Under the pieces are notes generated by a model. That model had not been told where the DNA came from. It was given only the letters and a program-made list of their open reading frames with translations, and did no database searches. Shown here in pieces: positions 45,540 to 54,745 of a stretch of DNA of 64,000 nucleotides (within the stretch, counting starts at the first letter, position 1; each line of letters begins with the position of its first letter). The stretch spans positions 434,001-498,000 of the forward strand of contig NZ_VFIL01000004.1 in NCBI RefSeq assembly GCF_007858285.1. Direction: 5' to 3'. This DNA comes from Pseudomonas brenneri. GTDB lineage: Bacteria > Pseudomonadota > Gammaproteobacteria > Pseudomonadales > Pseudomonadaceae. The translations under genes and the position numbers were made by a program.

Positions 45540-45676
45540 GGTTCACGCGCAAAAGAGATCGAAGCGTCGAAGCTTAGGGTCGGCTCCATGGGCATGCAAG
45601 CCGGCCGCCGCACAAACTCGTTAATCTCGACATGAATTATTTACAAGAAGCACAAATTTTCTACCCGCAATAAATA

Positions 45677-45686
45677 TAACATGTTA
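45677..45686. promoter_or_regulatory. HpaR-type operator (site 1)
   Basis: TAACATGTTA is a perfect palindrome, extended to ATAACATGTTAACA, between hpaR and the porin gene. It is the core of a motif that recurs at 47957, 56128 and 59050. Confidence 0.65.
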
Positions 45687-45752
45687 ACAATATACCAATC
45701 CCTTCAGCGATCAGAAGGGTGATACCTACAAAAACAACAAAAGGAATCTGTC

Positions 45753-47009
45753 ATGCATTTGCGCCTCCTCCCCTTGGCGGCCAGCGCCGGCCTGTGCGCT
45801 ACGTTCAGCCCCTTGAGCGCCTACGCCGAGTTTATCCAGGACAGCAAGGCCAGCCTCGACCTGCGCAATTTCTATATGAACCGCGACTTTCGCCAGACCA
45901 ACGCGCCGCAGAACAAGGCCGATGAGTGGGCCCAGGGCTTTGTGCTGCGCCTGGAGTCGGGCTACACCGAAGGCCTGGTGGGTTTTGGCGTGGATGCCCT
46001 GGGCGAGTTGGGGGTCAAGCTCGACTCCAGCCGTGACCGGCGCGGTACCGGCCTGCTGCCTTATGGCGCCAGCCAGCAGCCCGTCGACAACTACAGTGAA
46101 CTGGGCCTGACGGCCAAGGTGCGGGTGTCGAAAACCGTGCTCAAGGCCGGCACCCTGCAACCGCAGTTGCCCGTCGCCGCCTACAACGACACCCGGCTGC
46201 TGCCCTCGACCTACACCGGTGAACTGCTCACCTCCCAGGACATCGCCGGACTGACCCTGAACCTCGGCCGCCTGGAAAAACAGAACCTGCGCGACTCGTC
46301 CAGCAACGATCAGATGAGCTACGCTGGCGTCGACAGCAGCCACCTGGACCTCGCCGGTGGCACCTATGCAATCACCCCGCAGTTGGCGACGACCTACTAC
46401 TACGCGCAGATGCAGGATATCTACTGCCAGCACTTTATCGGCCTGGTACATGACTTGCCGCTGGCCGAAGGCATCAACCTGCGCAGCGACCTGCGTTACT
46501 TCGACACGCGCGAGCAAGGCAGCCATGCACTGCGTGGCGCCTCACGGGTGGACGGTGGGCGGATCGACAACCGTTTCTTCAACGGCATGCTGAGCCTGTC
46601 GATGGGCGGCCACAAGGTTGGCCTGGGCTATCAGAACCTCTCGGGCGACGGCGATTTCGCCTACCCGGGCCTGGACCCCTACTCGGTCAACCTGGTGACC
46701 ATCAACGTGTTCACCAAGGCCCAGACCGATGCCTGGCAGGCGCGCTACGACTATAACTTCGCCGCCTTCGGCCTGCCGGGCCTGACCTTCATGACGCGCT
46801 ATGTCGATGGCAGCCATGTGCAGACCGCCAGCGTGCGCAATGGCCGCGAATGGGAGCGCGATACCGACCTGACCTACACCGTGCAGAGCGGGCCACTGAA
46901 GAACGTCAACGTGCGGCTGCGTAACGCAACGCTGCGCTCCAGCAACGGCCTGACCAGTGATATCGACGAAAACCGCATCATCGTCGGCTACAGCCTGGCG
47001 CTGTGGTGA
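45753..47009 (+). CDS. OprD family porin of hpa cluster
   Basis: This 418-residue OprD-type barrel has a signal peptide ending SAYA and the mature start EFIQDSKASLDLRNFYMNRD, followed by the family's strand pattern and a C-terminal aromatic (LALW). An AAAGGAA site precedes the ATG. Placed between hpaR and hpaA, it probably carries 4-hydroxyphenylacetate or a related aromatic acid across the outer membrane. Confidence 0.92.
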   Translation: MHLRLLPLAASAGLCATFSPLSAYAEFIQDSKASLDLRNFYMNRDFRQTNAPQNKADEWAQGFVLRLESGYTEGLVGFGVDALGELGVKLDSSRDRRGTGLLPYGASQQPVDNYSELGLTAKVRVSKTVLKAGTLQPQLPVAAYNDTRLLPSTYTGELLTSQDIAGLTLNLGRLEKQNLRDSSSNDQMSYAGVDSSHLDLAGGTYAITPQLATTYYYAQMQDIYCQHFIGLVHDLPLAEGINLRSDLRYFDTREQGSHALRGASRVDGGRIDNRFFNGMLSLSMGGHKVGLGYQNLSGDGDFAYPGLDPYSVNLVTINVFTKAQTDAWQARYDYNFAAFGLPGLTFMTRYVDGSHVQTASVRNGREWERDTDLTYTVQSGPLKNVNVRLRNATLRSSNGLTSDIDENRIIVGYSLALW

Positions 47010-47909
47010 TCAACGCAGGCCGGATTGGCGCAGGCGGTATTCCCCCGGTGTGGCCTGCGCATAACGCTGGAAAAACCGGCTGAAATAGGCCGGGTCCTTG
47101 AAGCCCAACTGGTAGCAGATTTCATTGGCGGAACTGCCGGTAAACAGCAACAGGCGCTTGGCCTCCTGCATCAGCCGTTCAAGCACCAGGCGCTTGGACG
47201 GCAGGTCGGCAATGCGCCGGCATACGTCATTGAGCCGCGCTTCGGTGACGCCAATGGCTTCGGCGTAGGCCGACAGCGGCCAATGCAGCAGATAGTGGTC
47301 TTCGATCAGCTCATTGAAGCGATGGAAGATGCGCAGGTCTTCATGACGCGCCGGGCGCGCTTCCAGGGAGTTGGCACTGAGCCGCAGCAAACTGATCATG
47401 ATCAGCCGGGTCAGGCTTTCCAAGGCCGTTGCACGACCGGCTCCGGCGCTGTTGATTTCGTTGCACAACTCGTCAAACAACCATTCCAGGCGCTTGATCT
47501 CGGGCTGGAACTGCGGCCCCAGGCGGGCCAGCGCCACGCAGGCCGGCGGCACTTGCGGGCCGGGCGCAAGGCTTGGGTCGGCATCGATCAGCGCCCGCAC
47601 CAATTGCTGGCGTACGGTCAATACATGGCCGTCGGCGTCGGCTTCGGTGACGAAGGCATGGGCCACCGTCGGTGGCGTCAGGAAAAACATCGGCCCGGAT
47701 TCCAGGTATTGCTGGTCGTCGAGGTAGACCCGCACCGCGCCACTCTTGACGTAATGCACCTGGAAAAACCGGTCATGGCGATGCACGGGCATGTTGCGCC
47801 CGAAAAATCCCGCCAGGTTGCCGAGCCGGTCGTAATGCACGTCGGCATCGCTGTAGCGCTGGTCGTAGACCTGGCCGATGTTGATATTGGGGATCGGTTT
47901 CACAGGCAT
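47010..47909 (-). CDS. hpaA: HpaA, AraC-family activator of 4-hydroxyphenylacetate catabolism
   Basis: This 299-residue activator has an N-terminal cupin-like ligand domain (FFGRNMPVHRHDRFFQVHY) and a C-terminal AraC DNA-binding domain (ANEICYQLGFKDPAYFSRFF). It matches E. coli HpaA, which activates the hydroxylase genes with 4-hydroxyphenylacetate. I start it at 47909 by comparison with that protein; a GTG at 47945 would add 12 residues. It is divergent from hpaG1 across the operator at 47957-47991. Confidence 0.9.
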   Translation of the reverse strand: MPVKPIPNINIGQVYDQRYSDADVHYDRLGNLAGFFGRNMPVHRHDRFFQVHYVKSGAVRVYLDDQQYLESGPMFFLTPPTVAHAFVTEADADGHVLTVRQQLVRALIDADPSLAPGPQVPPACVALARLGPQFQPEIKRLEWLFDELCNEINSAGAGRATALESLTRLIMISLLRLSANSLEARPARHEDLRIFHRFNELIEDHYLLHWPLSAYAEAIGVTEARLNDVCRRIADLPSKRLVLERLMQEAKRLLLFTGSSANEICYQLGFKDPAYFSRFFQRYAQATPGEYRLRQSGLR

Positions 47910-47956
47910 CTCTTTATTGTTTTTTGCACCCGATGATTTTGCCACGCTTGACGGTA

Positions 47957-47991
47957 GTTAACATATTAATTATAACGTTAATACATTAACG
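47957..47991. promoter_or_regulatory. HpaR-type double operator (site 2)
   Basis: GTTAACATATTAAT and GTTAATACATTAAC are two adjacent near-palindromes of the same type as site 1, 20 bases apart start to start, ending 40 bases before hpaG1. They probably let HpaR repress the catabolic operon. Confidence 0.65.
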
Positions 47992-48030
47992 AACTGCCTC
48001 CAGAGCAGTCGCCATCGCCAGGAGAAATCC

Positions 48031-48696
48031 ATGAGCCGTACCCTGCATGATGTTGCCAGCGGCACCCTGTTCGGCGTCGCGCTGAACTACCAAGGCTTGC
48101 TGAACCAGCGTCTCGCTGAATTCGAACAGCCGCCGTACCAGAAGCCGCCGGTCAAGCCGGTGCTGTTTATCAAGACGCCCAATACACGCAACAGTCATGA
48201 CGGCGTGGTGTTTCATCCTGCTGGCCAGCGCCTGCAACCTGGCCCGGCCCTGGGCGTGGTAATGGGTAAAAGTGCCAGCCGCGTCAGCGTGGAAAATGCC
48301 CTGGACTATGTGGCGGGCTACACCATCGTCAATGAATTCAGCCTGCCGGAAGACAGCTACTACCGCCCCGCCGTCAAAGCCAAGTGCCGCGACGGGTTCT
48401 GCGCCCTCGGCCCGCAACTGGTGGCCCGCGAACAGATTGCCAACCCCCATCAGTTGAGCCTCAAGCTGTTCGTCAACGGCGAACTGCGCCAGCAGAACAC
48501 CACCGCCAACTTTGTGCGTGATATTCCCCGCCTCATCGCCGAAATCAGCGAATTCATGACCCTGCATGAGGGCGATGTGCTGATCACCGGCACGCCTGAA
48601 GGCCGGGTGGATGTGCACCCCGGCGACACCGTCGAAGTCGAGATCAGCGGCCTGGGCCGCCTGGTCAACCACATCCAGGCCGAGGAACAGCCATGA
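48031..48696 (+). CDS. hpaG1: HpaG1, fumarylacetoacetate-hydrolase-fold decarboxylase/isomerase subunit
   Basis: This 221-residue protein equals the N-terminal half of E. coli HpaG, the bifunctional isomerase/decarboxylase that converts 5-oxopent-3-ene-1,2,5-tricarboxylate to 2-oxohept-3-ene-dioate. The fumarylacetoacetase fold and metal site appear in NEFSLPEDSYYRPAVKAKCRDGF and ITGTPEG. It overlaps hpaG2 by 4 bases; in E. coli the two halves are one fused protein. GGAG is 9 bases upstream of the start. Confidence 0.9.
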   Translation: MSRTLHDVASGTLFGVALNYQGLLNQRLAEFEQPPYQKPPVKPVLFIKTPNTRNSHDGVVFHPAGQRLQPGPALGVVMGKSASRVSVENALDYVAGYTIVNEFSLPEDSYYRPAVKAKCRDGFCALGPQLVAREQIANPHQLSLKLFVNGELRQQNTTANFVRDIPRLIAEISEFMTLHEGDVLITGTPEGRVDVHPGDTVEVEISGLGRLVNHIQAEEQP

Positions 48697-49463
48697 AACA
48701 CGCGCGTATCCGTTTTGAAGGCCAGGTCCATCAGGTCCACGTCGAAGAGTTCAATGCTGTGCGCCTGGCTGATGGTCGGTTGCTGGCCGAAGACCAGGTC
48801 GAGTGGCTGCCACCGGCCACCGGCACTATGTTCGCCCTGGGCCTGAACTACGCCGACCATGCCGCCGAACTGGCCTTCGCCCCGCCGACCGAGCCGCTGG
48901 CGTTCGTCAAGTCGCCAGGCACCTACACCGGGCATAACCAGGTCACCTGGCGCCCCGACAACATCGTCTACATGCATTACGAGTGCGAGTTGGTGGCGGT
49001 GATCGGCAAGCCGGCGCGCAACGTCAAGCGCGAGGACGCCCTGGAGTACCTGGCCGGCTACACCGTGTGCAACGACTACGCGATCCGCGACTACCTGGAA
49101 AACTACTACCGTCCCAACCTGCGGGTGAAAAACCGCGACGCCACCACCCCGGTCGGCCCGTGGATCGTCGATGTGGCCGATGTGCCAGATCCGAGCAACC
49201 TGACCCTGCGCACCTGGATCAACGGTGAACTGCGCCAGGAAGGCAGCACCCGCGACATGATTTTCGATATCCCGTACCTGATCGAATACCTGTCCAGCTT
49301 CATGACCCTGCAACCCGGCGACATGATCGCCACCGGCACCCCCGAAGGCCTGGCCGATGTGGTGCCAGGCGATGAAGTGGTGGTGGAAGTCGAAGGTGTC
49401 GGCCGCCTGGTCAACCGAATTGTCAGTGAGGCGGACTTTTTCACCGCCGCCAAAGAGGCTTGA
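48693..49463 (+). CDS. hpaG2: HpaG2, fumarylacetoacetate-hydrolase-fold decarboxylase/isomerase subunit
   Basis: This 256-residue protein equals the C-terminal half of E. coli HpaG. Typical pieces are ALGLNYADHAAEL, MHYECELVAVIGK, NDYAIRDY and IATGTPEGLADV, the last two marking the metal and substrate region. It is coupled to hpaG1 (ATGA) and is followed immediately by hpaE. Confidence 0.92.
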   Translation: MKHARIRFEGQVHQVHVEEFNAVRLADGRLLAEDQVEWLPPATGTMFALGLNYADHAAELAFAPPTEPLAFVKSPGTYTGHNQVTWRPDNIVYMHYECELVAVIGKPARNVKREDALEYLAGYTVCNDYAIRDYLENYYRPNLRVKNRDATTPVGPWIVDVADVPDPSNLTLRTWINGELRQEGSTRDMIFDIPYLIEYLSSFMTLQPGDMIATGTPEGLADVVPGDEVVVEVEGVGRLVNRIVSEADFFTAAKEA

Positions 49464-49468
49464 GCACC

Positions 49469-50929
49469 ATGATCAAACATTGGATCAACGGCCGTGAGGT
49501 CGAAAGCAAAGACACCTTCATCAACTACAACCCCGCCACTGGCGAGGCGATTGGTGAAGTGGCCAGCGGCGGCGCCGAGGAAGTCGCCCAGGCCGTGGCT
49601 GCCGCCAAGGAAGCCTTCCCCAAGTGGGCCAATACCCCGGCCAAGGAACGTGCGCGCCTGATGCGCAAGCTCGGTGAACTGATCGAGCAGAACGTGCCCC
49701 GCCTGGCCGAGTTGGAAACCCTGGACACCGGCCTGCCGATCCACCAGACCAAGAACGTGCTGATCCCGCGGGCTTCGCACAACTTCGATTTCTTCGCTGA
49801 AGTCTGCACGCGCATGGACGGCCACAGCTACCCGGTGGACGACCAGATGCTCAACTACACCCTCTACCAACCGGTGGGTGTGTGTGGCCTGGTGTCGCCG
49901 TGGAACGTGCCGTTCATGACCGCCACCTGGAAGACCGCACCGTGCCTGGCCCTGGGCAACACAGCGGTGCTGAAGATGTCCGAGCTGTCGCCGCTGACCG
50001 CCAACGAACTGGGGCGCCTGGCGGTTGAAGCGGGGATTCCCAATGGCGTGCTCAACGTGATCCAGGGCTATGGCGCCACTGCCGGCGATGCGCTGGTGCG
50101 CCACCCCGATGTGCGGGCGATTTCCTTTACCGGCGGCACCGCCACCGGCAAGAAAATCATGCAGACCGCCGGCCTGAAAAAATACTCCATGGAGTTGGGC
50201 GGCAAGTCGCCGGTGCTGATTTTTGAAGACGCCGACCTCGAACGCGCCCTGGATGCCGCGCTGTTTACTATCTTTTCGCTCAATGGCGAACGTTGCACCG
50301 CCGGCAGCCGGGTGTTTATCCAGGAAAGCGTATACCCGCAGTTCGTCGCCGAATTTGCCGCCCGCGCCAAGCGCCTGATTGTCGGTGACCCGCAAGACCC
50401 GAACACCCAGGTCGGCTCGATGATCACTCAAGCCCACTATGACAAAGTCACCGGCTACATCAAGATTGGCATCGAAGAAGGCGCAAGCCTGGTGGCGGGC
50501 GGCCTGGAACGTCCGGCCAACCTGCCGGCGCACCTGGCACGCGGGCAGTTTATCCAGCCCACCGTGTTCGCCGATGTAAACAACAACATGCGCATCGCCC
50601 AGGAGGAAATCTTCGGCCCGGTGGTGTGCCTGATCCCCTTCAAGGACGAAGCAGAGGCACTGCGACTGGCCAACGATACCGAGTATGGCCTGGCGTCCTA
50701 TATCTGGACCCAGGACATCGGCAAGGCCCATCGCCTGGCCCGTGGCATCGAGGCCGGCATGGTGTTCATCAACAGCCAGAACGTGCGCGACCTGCGTCAG
50801 CCGTTCGGCGGGGTCAAGGGTTCCGGTACCGGCCGTGAAGGCGGCCAGTACAGCTTTGAAGTATTCGCAGAGATCAAGAACGTGTGTATCTCCATGGGCA
50901 GCCATCACATCCCGCGCTGGGGCGTGTAA
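49469..50929 (+). CDS. hpaE: HpaE, 5-carboxymethyl-2-hydroxymuconate semialdehyde dehydrogenase
   Basis: This 486-residue NAD aldehyde dehydrogenase oxidises the ring-cleavage product to the tricarboxylic acid. The catalytic glutamate lies in MELGGKSP and the cysteine in NGERCTAGSR. The cofactor stretch VSPWNVPFM is also present. I use the ATG at 49469; a TTG three codons up overlaps hpaG2. It is separated from hpaD by a BIME. Confidence 0.94.
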   Translation: MIKHWINGREVESKDTFINYNPATGEAIGEVASGGAEEVAQAVAAAKEAFPKWANTPAKERARLMRKLGELIEQNVPRLAELETLDTGLPIHQTKNVLIPRASHNFDFFAEVCTRMDGHSYPVDDQMLNYTLYQPVGVCGLVSPWNVPFMTATWKTAPCLALGNTAVLKMSELSPLTANELGRLAVEAGIPNGVLNVIQGYGATAGDALVRHPDVRAISFTGGTATGKKIMQTAGLKKYSMELGGKSPVLIFEDADLERALDAALFTIFSLNGERCTAGSRVFIQESVYPQFVAEFAARAKRLIVGDPQDPNTQVGSMITQAHYDKVTGYIKIGIEEGASLVAGGLERPANLPAHLARGQFIQPTVFADVNNNMRIAQEEIFGPVVCLIPFKDEAEALRLANDTEYGLASYIWTQDIGKAHRLARGIEAGMVFINSQNVRDLRQPFGGVKGSGTGREGGQYSFEVFAEIKNVCISMGSHHIPRWGV

Positions 50930-50930
50930 C

Positions 50931-51044
50931 TGTAGGAGCGGGCTTGTCGGATCGCCGCACCGCCGCGATGGTCGTTAACGATAACGCTGGCTGTCAGGGT
51001 TAACGCGGCGACCTTGCGTTTTTCGCGAGCGAGCTCGCTCCTAT
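50931..51044. repeat. BIME between hpaE and hpaD
   Basis: TGTAGGAGCGGGCTTGTCGG faces TCGCGAGCGAGCTCGCTCCTA with an imperfect inner part. The loop has GTCGTTAACGATAACGCTGG, related to the loops at 13908 and 52438, plus a nested CGCCGCG/CGCGGCG pair. Confidence 0.8.
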
Positions 51045-51091
51045 TGGGTCCGCAGAGCACCAACAAGAATAATGAATTGAGGAGAGTCATC

Positions 51092-51949
51092 ATGGGTGAA
51101 GTAGTCCTGGCGGCGAAAATCTGCCACGTCCCTTCCATGTACCTGTCAGAACTGCCAGGCAAGCACCACGGTTGTCGCGCCGCGGCGATTGCCGGGCACA
51201 AGGAGATCGGCCGCCGCGCCCGTGAGCTGGGGGCCGACACCGCCGTGGTGTTCGATGTGCACTGGCTGGTCAACAGCGGTTATCACGTCAACGGTGGCGA
51301 GCGCTTCCAGGGCACTTACACCAGCAATGAGCTGCCGCACTTCATCAAGAACATGGAGTACGCCTACCCCGGCTGCCCGGAACTGGGTGAACTGATCGCC
51401 GCCGAAGCCAACCTGGCCGGGGTGCGCACCATGAACCACAACATCCCGAGCCTGGAGCTGGAGTACGGCACCCTGGTGCCCATGCGCTACATGCACATGG
51501 ATGTGCCCGAAGAACAGAAATTCAACGTGGTCTCCATCGCCGCCTGGTGCGCCTGGCATCGCCTGGAAGACAGCTTCGCCTTCGGCGCTGCCGTGCGCCG
51601 GGCCATCGAGAAGAGTGATCGCAAGGTGCTGGTGCTGGCTTCCGGCTCTCTGTCGCACCGTTTCTCCGACGACCGCGAGGCCGAAGCCAACATCCACAAC
51701 TGGACCCGCGAGTTCGACAAGCAAGTGGACATGCACGTGGTGCAGATGTGGCGCGAAGGCCGCTTCAAGGAGTTCTGCGCGATGCTCCCGGACTACGCCG
51801 AGCATTGCTTTGGCGAAGGCAAGATGCACGACACCGCGATGCTCCTGGGGTTGCTCGGCGGGCCGGAATACAACCGCCCGGCCGAAATCATCACCGAACC
51901 ATTCGGCAGCTCCGGCACCGGCCAGATCAACGCCATTTTTCCGCTCTGA
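51092..51949 (+). CDS. hpaD: HpaD, 3,4-dihydroxyphenylacetate 2,3-dioxygenase
   Basis: This 285-residue enzyme is a LigB-type (class III) extradiol dioxygenase that opens homoprotocatechuate with O2 and non-haem iron. Conserved stretches include KICHVPSMYLSELPGKHHGCR at the N-terminus with iron-binding histidines, VVFDVHWLVNSGYH and ASGSLSHRF. A strong GAGGAG lies before the ATG at 51092. It is followed by hpaF after a REP hairpin. Confidence 0.93.
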   Translation: MGEVVLAAKICHVPSMYLSELPGKHHGCRAAAIAGHKEIGRRARELGADTAVVFDVHWLVNSGYHVNGGERFQGTYTSNELPHFIKNMEYAYPGCPELGELIAAEANLAGVRTMNHNIPSLELEYGTLVPMRYMHMDVPEEQKFNVVSIAAWCAWHRLEDSFAFGAAVRRAIEKSDRKVLVLASGSLSHRFSDDREAEANIHNWTREFDKQVDMHVVQMWREGRFKEFCAMLPDYAEHCFGEGKMHDTAMLLGLLGGPEYNRPAEIITEPFGSSGTGQINAIFPL

Positions 51950-51953
51950 ATAC

Positions 51954-51992
51954 ATGTGGGAGCTGTCTCGCCCGGCGAGACAGCTCCCACAT
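51954..51992. repeat. REP hairpin between hpaD and hpaF
   Basis: ATGTGGGAGCTGTCTCGCC and its exact complement make a 19-bp stem with almost no loop. It lies within the operon and probably stabilises or processes hpaD mRNA. Confidence 0.85.
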
Positions 51993-52019
51993 TGAATCGC
52001 GTACAGAAGGAGGCTTTGC

Positions 52020-52412
52020 ATGCCGCATTTCATCGCCGAATACACCGACAACCTCGAACCCCAGGCTGACCTGCCGGGGCTGTTTGAAAAGGTCCACCAG
52101 GTGCTGGGAGACAGTGGCGTGTTCCCCCTGGGCGGTATCCGCAGCCGCGCCGTACGCCTGGACACCTGGCGCATGGCCGATGGCAAGCACGACTACGCCT
52201 TCGTCCACATGACCCTCAAGGTCGGCCACGGCCGCGACCTGCCGACCCGCCAGGCCGTGGCGCAAGTCCTGTTCACGGTGATCACCGAACACTTCGCCGC
52301 CTTGCAGGCGCAACGGCTGCTGGCCCTGTCGTTCGAGATGATCGAGCTGCACCCGCAACTGAACTTCAAGCAGAACAACGTCCACGCGTTTTTAAACAAC
52401 CAGGCGGGCTGA
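52020..52412 (+). CDS. hpaF: HpaF, 5-carboxymethyl-2-hydroxymuconate isomerase
   Basis: This 130-residue tautomerase-superfamily enzyme uses the N-terminal proline left after Met removal (MPHFIAEYTDN) to isomerise 5-carboxymethyl-2-hydroxymuconate. Length and N-terminus fit E. coli HpaF/CHMI. AGGAGG lies 10 bases before the ATG. Confidence 0.93.
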   Translation: MPHFIAEYTDNLEPQADLPGLFEKVHQVLGDSGVFPLGGIRSRAVRLDTWRMADGKHDYAFVHMTLKVGHGRDLPTRQAVAQVLFTVITEHFAALQAQRLLALSFEMIELHPQLNFKQNNVHAFLNNQAG

Positions 52413-52437
52413 TATCCATCAACTGAACGAGATCACC

Positions 52438-52541
52438 TGTAGGAGCGAGCTTGCTCGCGAAGATCGTCAACGATAACGCGTGCCTGCTGGATAACCGCGA
52501 TGGCCTTGAGGTCTTTGCAAGCAAGCTCGCGCCTACAGTGG
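52438..52541. repeat. BIME between hpaF and hpaX
   Basis: CTGTAGGAGCGAGCTTGCTC pairs with AAGCAAGCTCGCGCCTACAG. The first loop half (GCGAAGATCGTCAACGATAA) is identical to that of 13908-14008, although the two are 38 kb apart. Confidence 0.85.
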
Positions 52542-52606
52542 GTTTCATTCGCTTGACGGTGCAGTCTCGCCTCCCCAACGGCCTCTCAGACAAAAAGTAC
52601 AACATC

Positions 52607-53911
52607 ATGAGCACAGCCAATACCGCCCACAGCGTCACCCTTGCCGAGCATGATCGCACCCACAGCACCGTCACCTGGCGACTGATGCCGTTGTTGCTGA
52701 TCTGTTATTTGTTTGCCCACCTGGACCGGATCAACATCGGCTTCGCCAAGATGCAGATGAGCACCGACCTGCACTTCAGCGACACGGTGTATGGCTTTGG
52801 TGCCGGCCTGTTCTTTATCGCCTACGCGCTGTTCGGTGTGCCCAGCAACATCGCCCTGGACCGCGTCGGCCCACGGCGCTGGATTGCCTGCCTGATGGTG
52901 GTGTGGGGCATCCTGTCCACCAGCATGCTGTGGGTCGAAAGCGCCAGCGGCTTCTATGTCCTGCGTTTTCTGCTGGGGGTGGCCGAGGCTGGCTTCTTCC
53001 CGGGGATCCTGGTGTTTCTCAACCGTTGGTACCCGGCCCGTCGCCGGGCGCAGATCACCGCCCTGTTCGCCATCGCCGTACCCATGGCCGGGGTGATTGG
53101 CGGGCCACTGTCCGGCGCGATCCTGGAGAACTTCCACGACTTTGGCGGCATGCGCGGCTGGCAGTGGATGTTCTTGATCGAAGGCGCACCGGTAGTGCTG
53201 TTGGGCCTGGTGGTCCTCAAGTGCCTGCCGGACAGTTTTGAAACGGTGAAGTGGCTCAACGACACGCAAAAGCAACAGCTGCGCGAGCAGTTGAGTACCG
53301 AGGAAAAACGCAAATCCATTACCTCCTTTGGCGGGATCATCCGCGACCCACAAGTCTGGCTGCTGGTCGCGATCTATTTTGCCGTGATGCTGGCAGTCAA
53401 CACCCTGGCGTTCTGGATGCCCACCCTGATCCATGGCGCCGGCATCGGCCGTGACAGCCAGGTCGGCCTGTTGAGTGCCGTGCCGTACCTGGCCGGGTGT
53501 TTCTTCATGATCGGCTGCGGACGCTCCTCGGACCGTAACCGCGAACGCCGCTGGCACTTGTGCGTACCGCTGCTGATGGCCGCCGTGGGCATCGCCATCA
53601 CCGGCCTGGCACCGGGCAACCCGCTGTTGGTGATGAGCGGCCTGATCATCGCCGGCATGGGTGCCAGCGCCGCGCTGCCGATGTTCTGGCAACTGCCACC
53701 GGCGTTCCTGTCCAACTGCACCCAGGCTGCCGGAATCGCCATGATCAGTTCGTTCGGCAGCATCGCCTCGTTCCTCGCGCCGTACCTGATCGGCTGGATG
53801 CGCGACACCACCCAAAGCGCGAGCCTGGCCCTGTATGTGCTGGCGCTGTTTATCGCCCTTGGCGGCCTGCTGGTGTTGCGCACCAACGCCGCCATCGTCA
53901 ATCCTCAGTAA
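52607..53911 (+). CDS. hpaX: HpaX, MFS 4-hydroxyphenylacetate permease
   Basis: This 434-residue MFS transporter of the anion:cation symporter group has twelve membrane segments and the motif HLDRINIGFAKMQM at helix 1, then GVPSNIALDRVGPRRWIA. It matches HpaX, which imports 4-hydroxyphenylacetate with protons. I chose the ATG at 52607; the frame upstream runs through the BIME. No good Shine-Dalgarno is seen, so translation may be modest. Confidence 0.88.
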   Translation: MSTANTAHSVTLAEHDRTHSTVTWRLMPLLLICYLFAHLDRINIGFAKMQMSTDLHFSDTVYGFGAGLFFIAYALFGVPSNIALDRVGPRRWIACLMVVWGILSTSMLWVESASGFYVLRFLLGVAEAGFFPGILVFLNRWYPARRRAQITALFAIAVPMAGVIGGPLSGAILENFHDFGGMRGWQWMFLIEGAPVVLLGLVVLKCLPDSFETVKWLNDTQKQQLREQLSTEEKRKSITSFGGIIRDPQVWLLVAIYFAVMLAVNTLAFWMPTLIHGAGIGRDSQVGLLSAVPYLAGCFFMIGCGRSSDRNRERRWHLCVPLLMAAVGIAITGLAPGNPLLVMSGLIIAGMGASAALPMFWQLPPAFLSNCTQAAGIAMISSFGSIASFLAPYLIGWMRDTTQSASLALYVLALFIALGGLLVLRTNAAIVNPQ

Positions 53912-53923
53912 GAGAGTTTCGTC

Positions 53924-54727
53924 ATGCTTGATCCACAGCTCATCCTGCAAGCCGCCGCCCAACTGGACCACGCCGAACGCAGCCGCGAACAGGTACGCCA
54001 GTTTTCCCTCGATCATCCAGGCATCACGATCGAGGACGCCTACGCCATCCAGCGCGCCTGGGTCGCCCAGAAGATCAAGGGCGGGCGCAAGCTGGTCGGG
54101 CACAAGATCGGCCTGACCTCGCGGGCCATGCAGGTATCGTCGAACATCACCGAACCGGACTACGGTGCGCTGCTCGACGACATGCTGTTTGAGGAAGGCA
54201 CCGACATTCCTTTCGAGCGTTTTATCGTGCCGCGGGTCGAAGTGGAGCTGGCGTTTATCCTCGGCAAGCCACTCAAGGGGCCCAACTGCACGATCTTCGA
54301 TGTGCTCGATGCCACCGAGTGGGTGATCCCGGCCCTGGAGATCATCGACGCACGCATCCAGCAGATCGACCCGCACACCAAGGCCACGCGCAAGGTGTTC
54401 GACACCATCTCCGACAACGCCGCCAATGCGGGCGTGGTCATGGGTGGCCGTGCGGTGCGCCCGACCGAGATCGACCTGCGCAAAGTACCGGCCGTGCTGT
54501 ACCGCAACGGCGTGATAGAAGAGTCCGGGGTCTCGGCCGCCGTGCTCAACCACCCGGCCAAGGGTGTGGCCTGGCTGGCCAACAAGCTGGCGCCCTACGA
54601 CGTCACGTTGTTGCCGGGGCAGATCATCCTCGGTGGCTCCTTCACCCGCCCTGTGGCGGCCAGCCCGGGCGACACCTTCCATGTCGACTACGACATGCTC
54701 GGCTCGATTTCCTGCCGTTTCGTCTGA
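53924..54727 (+). CDS. hpaH: HpaH, 2-oxo-hept-4-ene-1,7-dioate hydratase
   Basis: This 267-residue hydratase of the MhpD/DmpE family adds water to 2-oxohept-4-ene-1,7-dioate. Characteristic pieces are [15 protein letters not shown] and [13 protein letters not shown], with metal ligands among the acidic residues. AGAGAG precedes the ATG, 12 bases after hpaX. It is followed by the aldolase gene. Confidence 0.93.
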   Translation: MLDPQLILQAAAQLDHAERSREQVRQFSLDHPGITIEDAYAIQRAWVAQKIKGGRKLVGHKIGLTSRAMQVSSNITEPDYGALLDDMLFEEGTDIPFERFIVPRVEVELAFILGKPLKGPNCTIFDVLDATEWVIPALEIIDARIQQIDPHTKATRKVFDTISDNAANAGVVMGGRAVRPTEIDLRKVPAVLYRNGVIEESGVSAAVLNHPAKGVAWLANKLAPYDVTLLPGQIILGGSFTRPVAASPGDTFHVDYDMLGSISCRFV

Positions 54728-54745
54728 CCTCAGGAGGACTGTTTC

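Noticed and set aside
50931..51044. GTTAACGATAAC as another HpaR site
   Set aside because: It lies in the loop of a BIME, lacks the palindromic centre of the other sites, and matches loops of BIMEs unrelated to hpa genes.
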